In this document: positions 1-7,839 of the stretch, one piece after another
Position numbering within the stretch: position 1 is the stretch's first letter
Layout of the letters: each line of letters starts with the position of its first letter
DNA from: CAYGZM01 sp964354365
GTDB taxonomy: Bacteria; Planctomycetota; Phycisphaerae; Sedimentisphaerales; Anaerobacaceae
Assembly (NCBI GenBank): GCA_964354365.1
Contig: CAYGZM010000062.1
Span: 1-20,587, forward strand
DNA: 20,587 bases
Direction: 5' to 3'
Program-made: the position numbers and the translations under genes
The notes under the pieces: generated by a model
What the model was told of the DNA's origin: nothing
What the model saw: the letters and a program-made list of their open reading frames with translations, nothing else
Database searches by the model: none

Positions 1-240
1 ATACAGGAGGAGACGACAATCCTTGGAGTGCCGTGTATGACACTGCGGAAGAACAGCGAGCGGCCGGTCACAATCACAGAGGGCACGAATTGCCTGGTCG
101 AAATGACGGCTCAGGGCATTGTGAAGGCTTACCGCCGGATAAGGCAGACACGCGAAAATGGCCACATCAGCCCCAAATCGCCGAAATTATGGGACGGCAG
201 AGCTGCTCAGAGGATTGTGAGAATAATCGCCGAGGCGTGA
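1..240 (+). CDS. wecB: UDP-N-acetylglucosamine 2-epimerase, C-terminal part (partial)
   Basis: The start lies before the window; the open frame begins with base 1. The visible 79 residues begin IQEETTILGVPCMTLRKNSE, followed by RPVTITEGTN and, near the end, KLWDGRAAQRIV. These are the conserved C-terminal blocks of non-hydrolysing UDP-GlcNAc 2-epimerases (WecB/MnaA), including the QEE and RxxTERP-like region that contacts UDP. The family converts UDP-GlcNAc to UDP-ManNAc in the cytoplasm, a precursor for surface polysaccharides, which fits the flippase, polymerase and glycosyltransferase genes downstream. The stop is TGA at 238-240. A serine stands where many homologues have threonine (NSERPVT for NTERPVT), a mild change. 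Identification is confident; the exact sugar product used here is inferred. Confidence 0.93.
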   Translation: MQEETTILGVPCMTLRKNSERPVTITEGTNCLVEMTAQGIVKAYRRIRQTRENGHISPKSPKLWDGRAAQRIVRIIAEA

Positions 241-338
241 AGTGTGCTGACTGATCTGCCGATATTAAATATGGTTGGTAAGTAATGCGCCTGGTGTGTC
301 TCAATTGTCTTTCCGTGTGCATTCGACGGGCATAGAAC

Positions 339-391
339 TCGTACAGATTTTTTACTGCTTATCGGTGATCTTATTAATGCAGGCTGTACGA
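339..391. repeat. 8-bp inverted repeat upstream of the flippase gene
   Basis: TCGTACAG at 339-346 is matched exactly by CTGTACGA at 384-391, with 37 bases between. It lies in the 195-base gap between the epimerase stop and the flippase start, where no gene is visible. It could be a regulator site or form a hairpin in the leader. No clear promoter was recognised beside it. Confidence 0.4.
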
Positions 392-435
392 AGTATGTTG
401 GTTGGTTCTTGGGTGTGTTTGAGAGCGAAGGTGCA

Positions 436-2013
436 ATGGGATACAGCGAATCAATCACAACGCCCAGCAGAATGGTTTACGGCACATTCTTCAACGTGGT
501 CACGTTGGTGTGCAATGCAGCCATCGGGTTTTTCCTCATCAGGTTTCTTCTGGACCGGTTAGGGGAAGCGCGGTACGGCGTTTGGTTGCTTGTGGGGGGA
601 GGAGTCTTCCACTACGGAGGGCTGTTAAGTATGGGGCTGAGCAGTTCGATAAACAGGTATATTCCTGTTTATCTGGCGAGGGGGGACCAGGAGGGGGTTC
701 GCAGGGTGGTGAGTGTTTCGCTATTTTTCTTTTCGTTAATCGGCGTTGTTCTGGCGATAGCGACTCTGGTGGTTTACTTGAACATTGGGTCGTGGTTTGC
801 GATTGAGCCGGAGCTTGTGGGGACAGCAGAAGCCCTGCTATTGGTAGTGGGGTTATGTTTTGCGGCTGTGATGCCGCTACAGCTTGCGATGGGGGTGCTT
901 AGCGGTGTGCAGCGATATGACATTATGAATCTGGCGATCCTTGTTCCGTTGATTGTCAGGACTGTGCTGATAGTTGTGCTTTTGTCGCGCGGGTATGGGC
1001 TGCTGACATTGGGGATTATATTCGGGGCGAGCGAGATTACGATGCGGATGTTGCAGACAGTGTTTATCCGCAAGTGGCTGCCGAAGAGGTTTTTCTCGAT
1101 AAGCCACATCGATTTTGGTTTACTTCGCGAGATGTTGGCTTACGGGGCGAACACGTTTTTGTATGCTGCTGGGGCGATAATAATTTATTATGCGAGCAAT
1201 CTTGTTCTTGGGGTGCTTGTAGGAACGCCGGAGATAAGTCAATTTTCGACTGCGATGGCGCCGGTGTTGCTGCTGGCGCAATTTTTGCAGGCATTTACTG
1301 CTGCGATAAAGCCGGCGGTGAGCGACCTTGATGCAAGGCAAGAGCGGTTGCGAGTGAAGGAGCTGGCATTTCTGACGCAGAAGTACAGTCTTTTGATACT
1401 GATACCCGGTGTGTGTTTTCTGGCAGCTATGGGGGGGGACTTTTTGGAGATATGGGTGCGGGGTAGTTTTTCACAGGGTGTGCTCGATACGATGGGGGGG
1501 GTGTTGACGATTTTAGCTGTTGGGCATTGTATTAGACTGGCGCAGCACAGCAATTTCCTGGTGCTGGCAGGCAGGGGAGAACATAAGATTTTCGGGGTTC
1601 TTATGGCGTTGACGGCGTTATTATGCGTGGCTGGGTCTGTGATTTCAGTGGGGGTATTTGATTGGGGCCTGGTGGGGATAGCGTGGGCCAATTTCGTGCC
1701 GATGGTCTTAATGTCGGGCGTGATACTGCCGATATACTTTAACTGGAAGATGAAGATATCTACACGGGACAGTATTACGCGTGTCTGGTGGCCCGCGGTG
1801 TTAGGAGGCATGCCGGGCGTGGTAGTGATTGGCTTGTGGAAGTATGTGTCGGCGCCTAATTCGTGGGCAGAGATACTTGCCGTGGTGGTTGTTACGGCGG
1901 GCCTGACGGTTGCAAGCAGCTGGTTTCTGAGCCTGGGGCCGACCGAGCGAAGGCGGTTTGCCGGTATTCTTACCGGCAGGCGGTCGTTGGAGGATGCGTC
2001 GTCAGCTTTATGA
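436..2013 (+). CDS. Wzx-like polysaccharide flippase (MOP superfamily)
   Basis: This 525-residue, highly hydrophobic protein has about a dozen predicted membrane helices. Its N-terminus carries the pattern of oligosaccharide flippases: a first helix (FFNVVTLVCNAAIGFFLIRF), then LLDRLGEARYGVW and a loop with SMGLSSSINRYIP. The family flips undecaprenyl-diphosphate-linked repeat units from the cytoplasmic to the periplasmic face of the inner membrane. I chose the ATG at 436; a TTG at 409 in the same frame would add nine residues of little character. The stop TGA (2011-2013) overlaps the ATG of the next gene (2010-2012), so translation is probably coupled. The gene contains two runs of eight G (1431-1438 and 1494-1501), both in frame as Met-Gly-Gly, at which slippage would truncate the protein. 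Family assignment is confident; the substrate is unknown. Confidence 0.9.
   Translation: MGYSESITTPSRMVYGTFFNVVTLVCNAAIGFFLIRFLLDRLGEARYGVWLLVGGGVFHYGGLLSMGLSSSINRYIPVYLARGDQEGVRRVVSVSLFFFSLIGVVLAIATLVVYLNIGSWFAIEPELVGTAEALLLVVGLCFAAVMPLQLAMGVLSGVQRYDIMNLAILVPLIVRTVLIVVLLSRGYGLLTLGIIFGASEITMRMLQTVFIRKWLPKRFFSISHIDFGLLREMLAYGANTFLYAAGAIIIYYASNLVLGVLVGTPEISQFSTAMAPVLLLAQFLQAFTAAIKPAVSDLDARQERLRVKELAFLTQKYSLLILIPGVCFLAAMGGDFLEIWVRGSFSQGVLDTMGGVLTILAVGHCIRLAQHSNFLVLAGRGEHKIFGVLMALTALLCVAGSVISVGVFDWGLVGIAWANFVPMVLMSGVILPIYFNWKMKISTRDSITRVWWPAVLGGMPGVVVIGLWKYVSAPNSWAEILAVVVVTAGLTVASSWFLSLGPTERRRFAGILTGRRSLEDASSAL
1431..1438 (+). repeat. G8 homopolymer in the flippase gene
   Basis: Eight consecutive G bases follow AT, read as ATG GGG GGG GAC. 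Adding or losing one base would shift the flippase out of frame. The bases are seen directly; instability is inferred. Confidence 0.9.
1494..1501 (+). repeat. Second G8 homopolymer in the flippase gene
   Basis: Eight consecutive G bases, again read as ATG GGG GGG GTG, lie 55 bases after the first tract. Both tracts are in frame in this assembly, so the flippase is in the on state as sequenced. Confidence 0.9.
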
Positions 2014-2804
2014 CCAAGGCATACTCGTACACTGAGTCGCACAAATACGAGGGTAAGGGTGGTGAGTATGAAGAGTGCTACCGCACGCAGCCGTGGCAGA
2101 AGTTTCTGTGGATGCGTGAGCAGGGGATTATATTGAGAATTCTGGAGAAATACTTTCAGGGCAGGGACATCGACCTGCTGGATTTTGCGTGCGGCACCGG
2201 GCGGATAACAAGCTTTCTGGAGCAGCGCGTGAAGACATCGACCGCTATTGACGTGTCGGAGACGATGTTGGCGATTGCGAGGGAGAAACTGAGGCGTACC
2301 GAGCTTATTGAGGCAGACATAACGAAGGCGAATATTTTAAAGGGGCGGAAGTTTAATTTGATAACGGCGTTCAGGTTTTTTCTCAATGCGGAACGTGAGC
2401 TAAGATCGGCTGTTATGAACGCGCTCGGTGAGCTGCTGGCGGATGACGGGTATTTTGTGTTTAACAATCATCACAATCTTGGTTCGCCGTGGATCAGGTT
2501 TGGGCACTGGCTTTACCGGCGGCGGAAGCAGCGGAGCATATACAACGTTATGAGTGTCGGAGAGATCAGAGAGCTTGTGGGGACTGCCGGATTGAGGATA
2601 GCTGAGATTTATCCTGCGGGTTTTTTTCATCCGCCCAAGGTGCCATTTTCGCAGCGGCTCAACCTGGTCATAGATGGTGCGGCTTGCCGGCTGAGATGTC
2701 TGAGTCGATTTGCTGAGGACATTGTCGTAGTATGCACATGGGAAGGTAAGGGCGGGGCAAGGACGCTCGTGCCAAGGGGAACTGTTGGTGGAGTTTGTTG
2801 GTGA
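2010..2804 (+). CDS. SAM-dependent class I methyltransferase
   Basis: The protein has 264 residues from the ATG at 2010, which overlaps the flippase stop by four bases (ATGA). Motif I of class I methyltransferases is clear (LLDFACGTGRIT, about residues 56-67). It is followed by the acidic ribose-binding residue in AIDVSE (D81), a likely adenine-binding aspartate in EADI (D103), and a motif IV-like segment LITAFRFFLNA (117-127). It should transfer a methyl group from S-adenosylmethionine. Set between a flippase and a kinase-like gene in a polysaccharide locus, the target is plausibly a sugar or the end of a glycan chain, but the sequence does not show which. The end overlaps the next gene by 17 bases. 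Fold and cofactor are confident; substrate is inference. Confidence 0.85.
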   Translation: MTKAYSYTESHKYEGKGGEYEECYRTQPWQKFLWMREQGIILRILEKYFQGRDIDLLDFACGTGRITSFLEQRVKTSTAIDVSETMLAIAREKLRRTELIEADITKANILKGRKFNLITAFRFFLNAERELRSAVMNALGELLADDGYFVFNNHHNLGSPWIRFGHWLYRRRKQRSIYNVMSVGEIRELVGTAGLRIAEIYPAGFFHPPKVPFSQRLNLVIDGAACRLRCLSRFAEDIVVVCTWEGKGGARTLVPRGTVGGVCW

Positions 2805-3543
2805 GACTGTTCGTAAGACCGGCCGGCCGGATTTGCTGGCGATCGAGGCGGCCAAGACCAGACAGGCGTTTGAGATTGGCAAAAACAGCGGGCTGTTTTA
2901 TGTGCCCAGGGTGCTAAGGTTTGATGCGCAGGCTGGTATGCTTGAACTGGAGCGGGTGGAAGGTCTGGTAAGGTTAATCGAGATGGGAGTTCGCAAAGAC
3001 AAGCAGCTGGGCGAGCTTTTGAAAAGGGCGGGGCAGGCGTTGGCGGTTATTCATAAGCAACTGGTTTTGCCGGACGAGATGAAGCATGAGCTGCCATTGG
3101 AGTGGATGGGCGGCTCAGGGGATAATGTTTTTATTCATGGCGATTTTGACCTCAGTAACGTGTCCTTTCAGGAGCGCCTGGGACGGCTTGTGATACTGGA
3201 TTGGTCTGCGGCGCCGTTGCTGCGAAGGACTCCGGTGTTTGGCAGCAGGTACTTTGACATTTTGTGGTTCGTAAGTGACGCGTTCAGCTCAGCTCCCAAC
3301 AGGGGGCTGTTTAGCTGGGACGCCGAAGGAATCGCGGACGCTTTTATAGAAGGGTACGCAACGGCGATTAAGCCGAGGACGCTGGACAAGCTGAGGGTCT
3401 ATTGGGCGACACTTTTGCGGCTGCACAGAAAGAGCGTGTGGTATAAGGCGGTACATCGTGAGTTTCACCGGGCACTCGCGTATCTCGGCTCTCAGTCGTT
3501 TTTATACTATAAGCTGTGGAGGTATGGTCGGAGATTTTCGTAG
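2788..3543 (+). CDS. APH/choline-kinase-fold small-molecule phosphotransferase
   Basis: The 251-residue protein carries the catalytic loop of aminoglycoside-phosphotransferase-like kinases, HGDFDLSN (117-124, catalytic Asp and metal-binding Asn), and the metal-binding LDWS (137-140). An earlier MLELERVEG (51-59) matches the hinge side of the N-lobe. The N-lobe is short and a glycine-rich loop is not obvious. I chose GTG at 2788 because AAGGGGA at 2774-2780 lies seven bases upstream; TTG at 2785 is the alternative. It overlaps the methyltransferase by 17 bases, so the two are probably made together and may work together. No resistance role is suggested; phosphorylation of a sugar, lipid or glycan end is more likely in this locus. 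The stop is followed within about 16 bases by an IS30 remnant, so the C-terminus could have been altered by that insertion. Confidence 0.8.
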   Translation: MEFVGETVRKTGRPDLLAIEAAKTRQAFEIGKNSGLFYVPRVLRFDAQAGMLELERVEGLVRLIEMGVRKDKQLGELLKRAGQALAVIHKQLVLPDEMKHELPLEWMGGSGDNVFIHGDFDLSNVSFQERLGRLVILDWSAAPLLRRTPVFGSRYFDILWFVSDAFSSAPNRGLFSWDAEGIADAFIEGYATAIKPRTLDKLRVYWATLLRLHRKSVWYKAVHREFHRALAYLGSQSFLYYKLWRYGRRFS

Positions 3544-3549
3544 AGGTTT

Positions 3550-3669
3550 TTGTGCCGAGTGGAAGCAATGCGTGTTGTTTTTTATCATAATCGACCTCGA
3601 AAATGTTTGAACTATCGGACCCCGACAGAGGTCTTCTGGGGCAAGCCGATGTGTTGCGCTTCAGATTGA
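3550..3669 (+). pseudogene. Remnant of an IS30-type transposase, C-terminal end
   Basis: Reading from about 3559 to the TGA at 3667-3669 gives a peptide containing YHNRPRKCLNYRTPTEVFWG, which matches the extreme C-terminus of IS30-family transposases (the NNRPRKxLGYRTPxEVF signature). The rest of the transposase, including the DDE catalytic core, is absent, so this is a dead fragment. It is in the same frame as the kinase stop just upstream and carries no recognisable terminal inverted repeat. The following reading frame is a fragment of an unrelated acetyltransferase starting immediately after the stop. The left boundary is uncertain by about 20 bases. Confidence 0.75.
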
Positions 3670-3774
3670 AATTTGGGTGTCATTATAGGCGCGGGCGCGG
3701 TAGTAACAAAAGATATACCTGACTATGCAATTGTAGGAGGTAATGCCTCAAGAATAATAAGATCCAGAAAATGA
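3670..3774 (+). pseudogene. Remnant of a hexapeptide-repeat acetyltransferase, C-terminal end
   Basis: The frame from 3676 to the TGA at 3772-3774 encodes GVIIGAGAVVTKDIPDYAIV followed by GGNASRIIRSRK. This is the hallmark C-terminus of left-handed beta-helix O-acetyltransferases (GAGAVVTKDIPxYxIVGGxPA), enzymes that acetylate sugars or antibiotics. Only the last 33 or so residues remain and there is no start codon or body. The fragment is clearly more AT-rich (ACA AAA GAT ATA, AGA ATA ATA AGA) than the genes on either side, suggesting foreign origin. An alanine-serine replaces the usual Pro-Ala after GGN. It directly follows the IS30 fragment in the same frame. Confidence 0.8.
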
Positions 3775-3832
3775 TTCCAACAAAAAAGAGGAAATCGTCA
3801 GCTGGGCAGATTTATTGGAGGTTTAGGCTTTT

Positions 3833-5287
3833 ATGTACACAACATACGCAAATGGGATAATAAGTGAAGAAGATTCGTATTATGAGCAGGCAGAAAGAAC
3901 TTCAGATATCCAGTTGCCACCGATAATGGGAGCTGTGCTCTTTGCGACCTGGGCTGTAATCTGTTTGGTCGGCTTTGTGATGATCTTTTTGGCGGAGAGT
4001 CCTGTGCTGGGCGTGGTAATTGTCGGTGTGCCCACGTTTTTGGGGATGGTGATAAAGCCGACTTTTGCGTTGTGTATTTTGATGCTGGTTTTGCCGACCG
4101 GCTCAGGAGTTGCGTACCGGGAGATTTTCAGTCTGGATCGCGGTGTCGGGCTGGCGGTTGCTGTAAGCTTTTTGTTGAACATAGCGATAACACGCCCAAG
4201 GGTCAGGATCAAGAACAGGGCGTTCTGGGTGATGGGTGTTTACACTGTGTGGATTTTTCTGATGTCTTTTGCATCGCCTTATCTAAGCTTGGAGCTGCGG
4301 CGTGGGTTCACACAGATGCAGCTTCTGGTTTTGATTTTGACTGTGTACTTGATATTGGAGACGAATCAGCGAAAGAGCTTCATCTGGGCGTTACGATGCT
4401 ATGTAGTCGGGTGCATAGGTATGCTGGTTTTGGCGGTTTTTACGGGTATGGCGGTGCGGGCGGTGGAGGAGTCGGCTGACCCGCGATATGCGGTGACACT
4501 CGGCAAGGCGATAGATGCGAACATGCTGGCAACCTTGACGGGTATGGCTTTTCTGGCTTCGTTGTATCTGTTTGTGCGTGACAGGAACATAGTGTGGCGG
4601 CTGTTTTATTTTGTGAGCCTTGCGTTTTTGCCGATAATGCTTTTGTGGATGGGTTCTCGCGGCGCATTGATTGCGTTGGCGTTCACGATGTTGCTGCCTT
4701 TAGTGTTTGTGCGACAGGTTGCTCGCAGGCCTGCGATATTGATACTGGTGCTTGCAGCGATTGTGCTTGCGTCGTTGTCGGCGGGCCTGTTAGTCAGGAG
4801 AGGAGGGCTGGAGAGGTCGGTGCTGGAGCGACTGACAGATATTGAGTACGCCAAGCAGAGTATTGCGTACCGAATGGTGCCGGTGAAGGGGGCAATGACA
4901 GCAGTGTTGAGGATGCCGGCAGGGACGGGTTACTACACGTGGTTTGAGCGGAGCGGGATATGGATGTGGCCGCATAATGATTTCTTCCTTGCGCTAGGTA
5001 TTTATGGAATACCTGGGGCTGCGCTTTTTGCGTTGTTTATGGTGATGATAATTCTTACCGTGAAGCGGATTCGTCTTGGGGCGGAAAAGCTGTACGCCAG
5101 GGCGGTGTTAACGTTTTTAATAGTGATGGGGCTCAACATCGGTCAGTTGTTCCACAAGTACTTTTGGATTTTTCTTGCGTTCATCATAGCGAGCGAGCGG
5201 ATGAGCGAACTGTTTTTGCCCGCCAGCGAGCAGGAGGTCGGCATTGAATACGACGAGAGTTTGCTGCCGGAGTACGAACTGACCTGA
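3833..5287 (+). CDS. Wzy/WaaL-type O-antigen polymerase or ligase
   Basis: This 484-residue protein has roughly ten to twelve membrane helices after a short polar N-terminus of about 30 residues. It carries the features of the O-antigen ligase/polymerase family: DANMLA (228-233), SRGALIAL (275-282), a periplasmic loop with GTGYYTW (364-370) and PHNDFFLALGIYGIPGA (380-396), where His and nearby Arg residues are functionally important in relatives. Such proteins polymerise undecaprenyl-diphosphate-linked repeat units or ligate a finished glycan to an acceptor in the periplasm. WaaL and Wzy cannot be told apart from this sequence. TTGGAGG at 3815-3821 lies 11 bases before the ATG. The next gene begins four bases after the stop. 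The upstream leader is AT-rich and contains the transposon scar. Confidence 0.87.
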   Translation: MYTTYANGIISEEDSYYEQAERTSDIQLPPIMGAVLFATWAVICLVGFVMIFLAESPVLGVVIVGVPTFLGMVIKPTFALCILMLVLPTGSGVAYREIFSLDRGVGLAVAVSFLLNIAITRPRVRIKNRAFWVMGVYTVWIFLMSFASPYLSLELRRGFTQMQLLVLILTVYLILETNQRKSFIWALRCYVVGCIGMLVLAVFTGMAVRAVEESADPRYAVTLGKAIDANMLATLTGMAFLASLYLFVRDRNIVWRLFYFVSLAFLPIMLLWMGSRGALIALAFTMLLPLVFVRQVARRPAILILVLAAIVLASLSAGLLVRRGGLERSVLERLTDIEYAKQSIAYRMVPVKGAMTAVLRMPAGTGYYTWFERSGIWMWPHNDFFLALGIYGIPGAALFALFMVMIILTVKRIRLGAEKLYARAVLTFLIVMGLNIGQLFHKYFWIFLAFIIASERMSELFLPASEQEVGIEYDESLLPEYELT

Positions 5288-5291
5288 GAGT

Positions 5292-6530
5292 ATGAGACGG
5301 TCCGCAGTGAAGATTCTGGCGATTTCACACCTATTTCCGCGTGTGGGAGAGGAGCGGAACGGGATATTTGTGTCTCGGCAACTCTGCGCGCTGAGGCGGC
5401 TTGGGGCGGAGATAACGGTGGTGGTTCCGCTGGTGTGGTGCCCGAAGATACTGCGGCGTTTTCGGAGATGGGCGAATTACGACCATACACGGCGGTTGTG
5501 TCAATTTGATGGGATAGAGGCGTTAAGTGTGCCGTACATAAGGCCGCCAGGGAACTGGTACAACCGCTGGTCGGGATTGGTGGTTTTTCAGGGGATAAAG
5601 GGGCTTGTGCGGGAGCTGCACAGGGCCAAGGGGTTCGACATCATTTATGCAACGGACTTTTTTCCTGACGGCGACGCTGCTGTTAGACTATCCCGGTGTC
5701 TGGGCGTGCCTGCGGCGTGCTTGTGCATCGGGGTAGATGTCAACATAACGGCGCATTCGAGCAAGGTCATATACAGCCATTTTGTGGGGACGGCCAGGGC
5801 GCTGCAGGGGACGTTAGCCTGCGGTCGGAGTGTGGCGGATGGGATCGATGCGGTGACATCCAAACGAGCGTTGTGTGTATATGGGGTGATTGATCTGGAG
5901 GAGTTTTCACCTGCGGATGATAAGGAGTCAATAAGGAGGGAGCTCGGGCTGCCGGCCAAGAAGGTTATAGCTTTGTATGCGGGATATCTTCAGGAGCGCA
6001 AGGGTATCTACGAGATGTTAGAGGCGTTTTCGCGGATTGCGTCGATAGACGATAATATTCTGTTATGTGTATGCGGCAGCGGCGAGGAGGAGGAGAGGTT
6101 CGGTGAGCTGGTGCGTCGGCGCAACTTGACAGAGACGATCAAGGTTGTCGGCGAGGTGCCTCCGGAGCGTATGAGCCGATGGGTAAAGGCGAGCGATTTG
6201 TTTGTTCTTGCGACGCACACTGAAGGTATGCCCAATGTTGTGATGGAGGCGATGGCGTGCGGACTGCCGGTTGTGGCGACGCAGGTCGGCGGGCTGCCGG
6301 AGGCGGTGGCTGACTGCGAAGGGGCGATACTGGTGCCGGCGCGGGATGTGGAGAAGTTCAAGGATGCTGTGCTGAGGGTTGCACAGGATGAGGGTTTGCG
6401 GAGGCGTATGGGGGCGGCGGCCCGGGCGAGGGCGGAGGAGCGGTTCGAGGTTATGCAGAACGCGCGGAGGATTCTGGAGCATCTATCGGGGATTGTGGAG
6501 GCAAACCGTCGGGCCAATGGCCGCTGTTAG
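5292..6530 (+). CDS. GT4-family glycosyltransferase, TuaC-like
   Basis: The protein (412 residues) has the GT-B, family GT4 plan. The N-terminal domain begins KILAISHLFPRVGEERNGIF (7-26), typical of TuaC-like enzymes. The C-terminal donor domain has YAGYLQERKGIYEMLEAF (229-246) and the EX7E block EGMPNVVME (311-319) followed by AMACGLPVVATQVGGLPEAV. It should add a sugar from a nucleotide donor to a lipid-linked glycan on the cytoplasmic face. The ATG at 5292 is four bases after the polymerase stop; a GTG at 5307 is an alternative that would start MKILAISH. The gene is strongly G-rich on the coding strand. Donor and acceptor cannot be read from sequence. Confidence 0.9.
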   Translation: MRRSAVKILAISHLFPRVGEERNGIFVSRQLCALRRLGAEITVVVPLVWCPKILRRFRRWANYDHTRRLCQFDGIEALSVPYIRPPGNWYNRWSGLVVFQGIKGLVRELHRAKGFDIIYATDFFPDGDAAVRLSRCLGVPAACLCIGVDVNITAHSSKVIYSHFVGTARALQGTLACGRSVADGIDAVTSKRALCVYGVIDLEEFSPADDKESIRRELGLPAKKVIALYAGYLQERKGIYEMLEAFSRIASIDDNILLCVCGSGEEEERFGELVRRRNLTETIKVVGEVPPERMSRWVKASDLFVLATHTEGMPNVVMEAMACGLPVVATQVGGLPEAVADCEGAILVPARDVEKFKDAVLRVAQDEGLRRRMGAAARARAEERFEVMQNARRILEHLSGIVEANRRANGRC

Positions 6531-6568
6531 AACGCGGGCTACAGCGGTTGCGGTGCTGCTTGGAATTT

Positions 6569-6594
6569 GTCCGGCAGGCGATGCTAAGCCGGAC
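6569..6594. repeat. 7-bp inverted repeat between two glycosyltransferase genes
   Basis: GTCCGGC at 6569-6575 pairs exactly with GCCGGAC at 6588-6594 across a 12-base loop. It fills part of the 93-base gap before the next gene. There is no T-run after it, so it is not a convincing intrinsic terminator; it may be an RNA structure or a protein site. Confidence 0.4.
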
Positions 6595-6623
6595 CGGTGC
6601 AACGGGGTGACGCGAGGTTGAAC

Positions 6624-7775
6624 ATGTTTAGCAGGGATTCAGACAGAGCCCCGGTACGCGTGTGCTTCTTCACGACGGTTCTAAGGCTGGACGACGTACG
6701 TTTATTTTATCGTGAGTGCAGGTCGCTGGCAAGAGCCGGGTGCGAGGTTCATGTTGTACACTGCGGGGAGTTTTCGGGCGTGAAGGAGGGAGTACAATTT
6801 CACGCCGCAGGGGCTGCAAAGAACAGATGCCACCGGATGTTCATTAAGCCCTGGGCGGTAATGCGGCGGGCGCTGAAGATCGGTTCTACTATATATCACT
6901 TTCACGATCCTGAGCTGCTTGTTGTCGGGTTCATTATGAGATGGGTTCTGGGTAAGAAGGTGGTCTTCGACATGCGAGAGTCAACGGCGCGGCAGATAAT
7001 GGGCAAGGAGTATTTGCCGAGGTGGTCGCGTAAAGTTATCTCGGTTGGTTACAGTATCATAGAGCGGATTTGCCTTAAGGGGATGTCGGTGATAGTGGCC
7101 AACGACAGAAGCGGGGAGGAATACCTCGGCTCATATCTGGTTAGGAATTTTCCGGAGGTTGACGAGGGCCTGATGGCTGGCGCGCCGGATATGCCGGCGC
7201 GTTTGAAGCAGCCCTCGTTGATTTATATCGGCGGGGTATGGGAGAGCAGGGGTGCGCTGGTTTATGTTGAGCTTGCCAGGCGCCTCACAGAGCGAGGACA
7301 CAGGATAACGATGATGATCATAGGGCCATACGAGGAGGACTTTGGGCGACGGCTTAAGGCGAAGGTGCACGAGTACGGGCTGGATGACAGGGTGAAAATC
7401 ACAGGGCGTTTGAGTTACCCCGAGGCGATGGCGTTATGTTCGCGGGCGGCGATCGGTCTATCAATACTGATGCCAATGCCGAACTACACGTTTTGCTTAG
7501 CGGGCAAGATGATCGAGTATATGATGTGCGGCACGCCTGTTTTGGCATCTGATTTTGCACATTGGCGGCCCTATATCGAAGATGAAGGCACCGGTCGGAT
7601 GGTCGATCCTCATGACATCGATGAGATTGTGCGAACCTGCGAGCAGATGCTTGGCGACGCGGCGGAACTGGAGGCGATGGGCAGGCGCGGGATGGAGGCG
7701 GTCCGCTCGAAGTGCAACTGGTCGTGTGAGTTCATGGAGCTGCTGCGGTGTTACAGCGACCTGCTCAAGGTGTAA
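6624..7775 (+). CDS. GT4-family glycosyltransferase
   Basis: The 383-residue protein is of GT-B fold. Diagnostic blocks are IYHFHDPELL (90-99), KKVVFDMRES (111-120, in the place of the usual VYDxHE), YIGGVWESRGA (201-211) and KMIEYMMCGTPVLASDF (295-311). The first Glu of the classic EX7E motif is not present, as is normal for this subgroup whose signature is a K-x-x-EYM block. I chose ATG at 6624, with GAGG at 6614-6617 at good spacing, over an upstream GTG at 6597. It probably transfers a sugar to the undecaprenyl-linked unit in the cytoplasm. It lies 93 bases after the previous glycosyltransferase and likely belongs to the same transcript. Specificity is unknown. Confidence 0.88.
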   Translation: MFSRDSDRAPVRVCFFTTVLRLDDVRLFYRECRSLARAGCEVHVVHCGEFSGVKEGVQFHAAGAAKNRCHRMFIKPWAVMRRALKIGSTIYHFHDPELLVVGFIMRWVLGKKVVFDMRESTARQIMGKEYLPRWSRKVISVGYSIIERICLKGMSVIVANDRSGEEYLGSYLVRNFPEVDEGLMAGAPDMPARLKQPSLIYIGGVWESRGALVYVELARRLTERGHRITMMIIGPYEEDFGRRLKAKVHEYGLDDRVKITGRLSYPEAMALCSRAAIGLSILMPMPNYTFCLAGKMIEYMMCGTPVLASDFAHWRPYIEDEGTGRMVDPHDIDEIVRTCEQMLGDAAELEAMGRRGMEAVRSKCNWSCEFMELLRCYSDLLKV

Positions 7776-7839
7776 TCTCGCAGAGGTCTGCCGGGAAGTG
7801 TTGGCGGGGATGGCGTAGTCTGATTTCAGGGGCGGATAA

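Noticed and set aside
1239..2042. A 267-codon open frame on the minus strand
   Set aside because: It lies opposite the flippase gene, shows no family motif and has low-complexity Thr/Ala/Ile content typical of an antisense shadow.
2788..3543. The kinase as an aminoglycoside resistance gene
   Set aside because: It shares only the general kinase motifs, has a reduced N-lobe and is embedded and overlapping within a polysaccharide operon.
3550..3669. An intact insertion sequence
   Set aside because: Only the last 35 or so codons of the transposase are present; there is no catalytic core, no terminal inverted repeats and no target duplication visible.
6008..6517. A 169-codon open frame on the minus strand
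   Set aside because: It mirrors the conserved donor domain of the GT4 gene and is Ser/Thr/Arg-rich without motifs.
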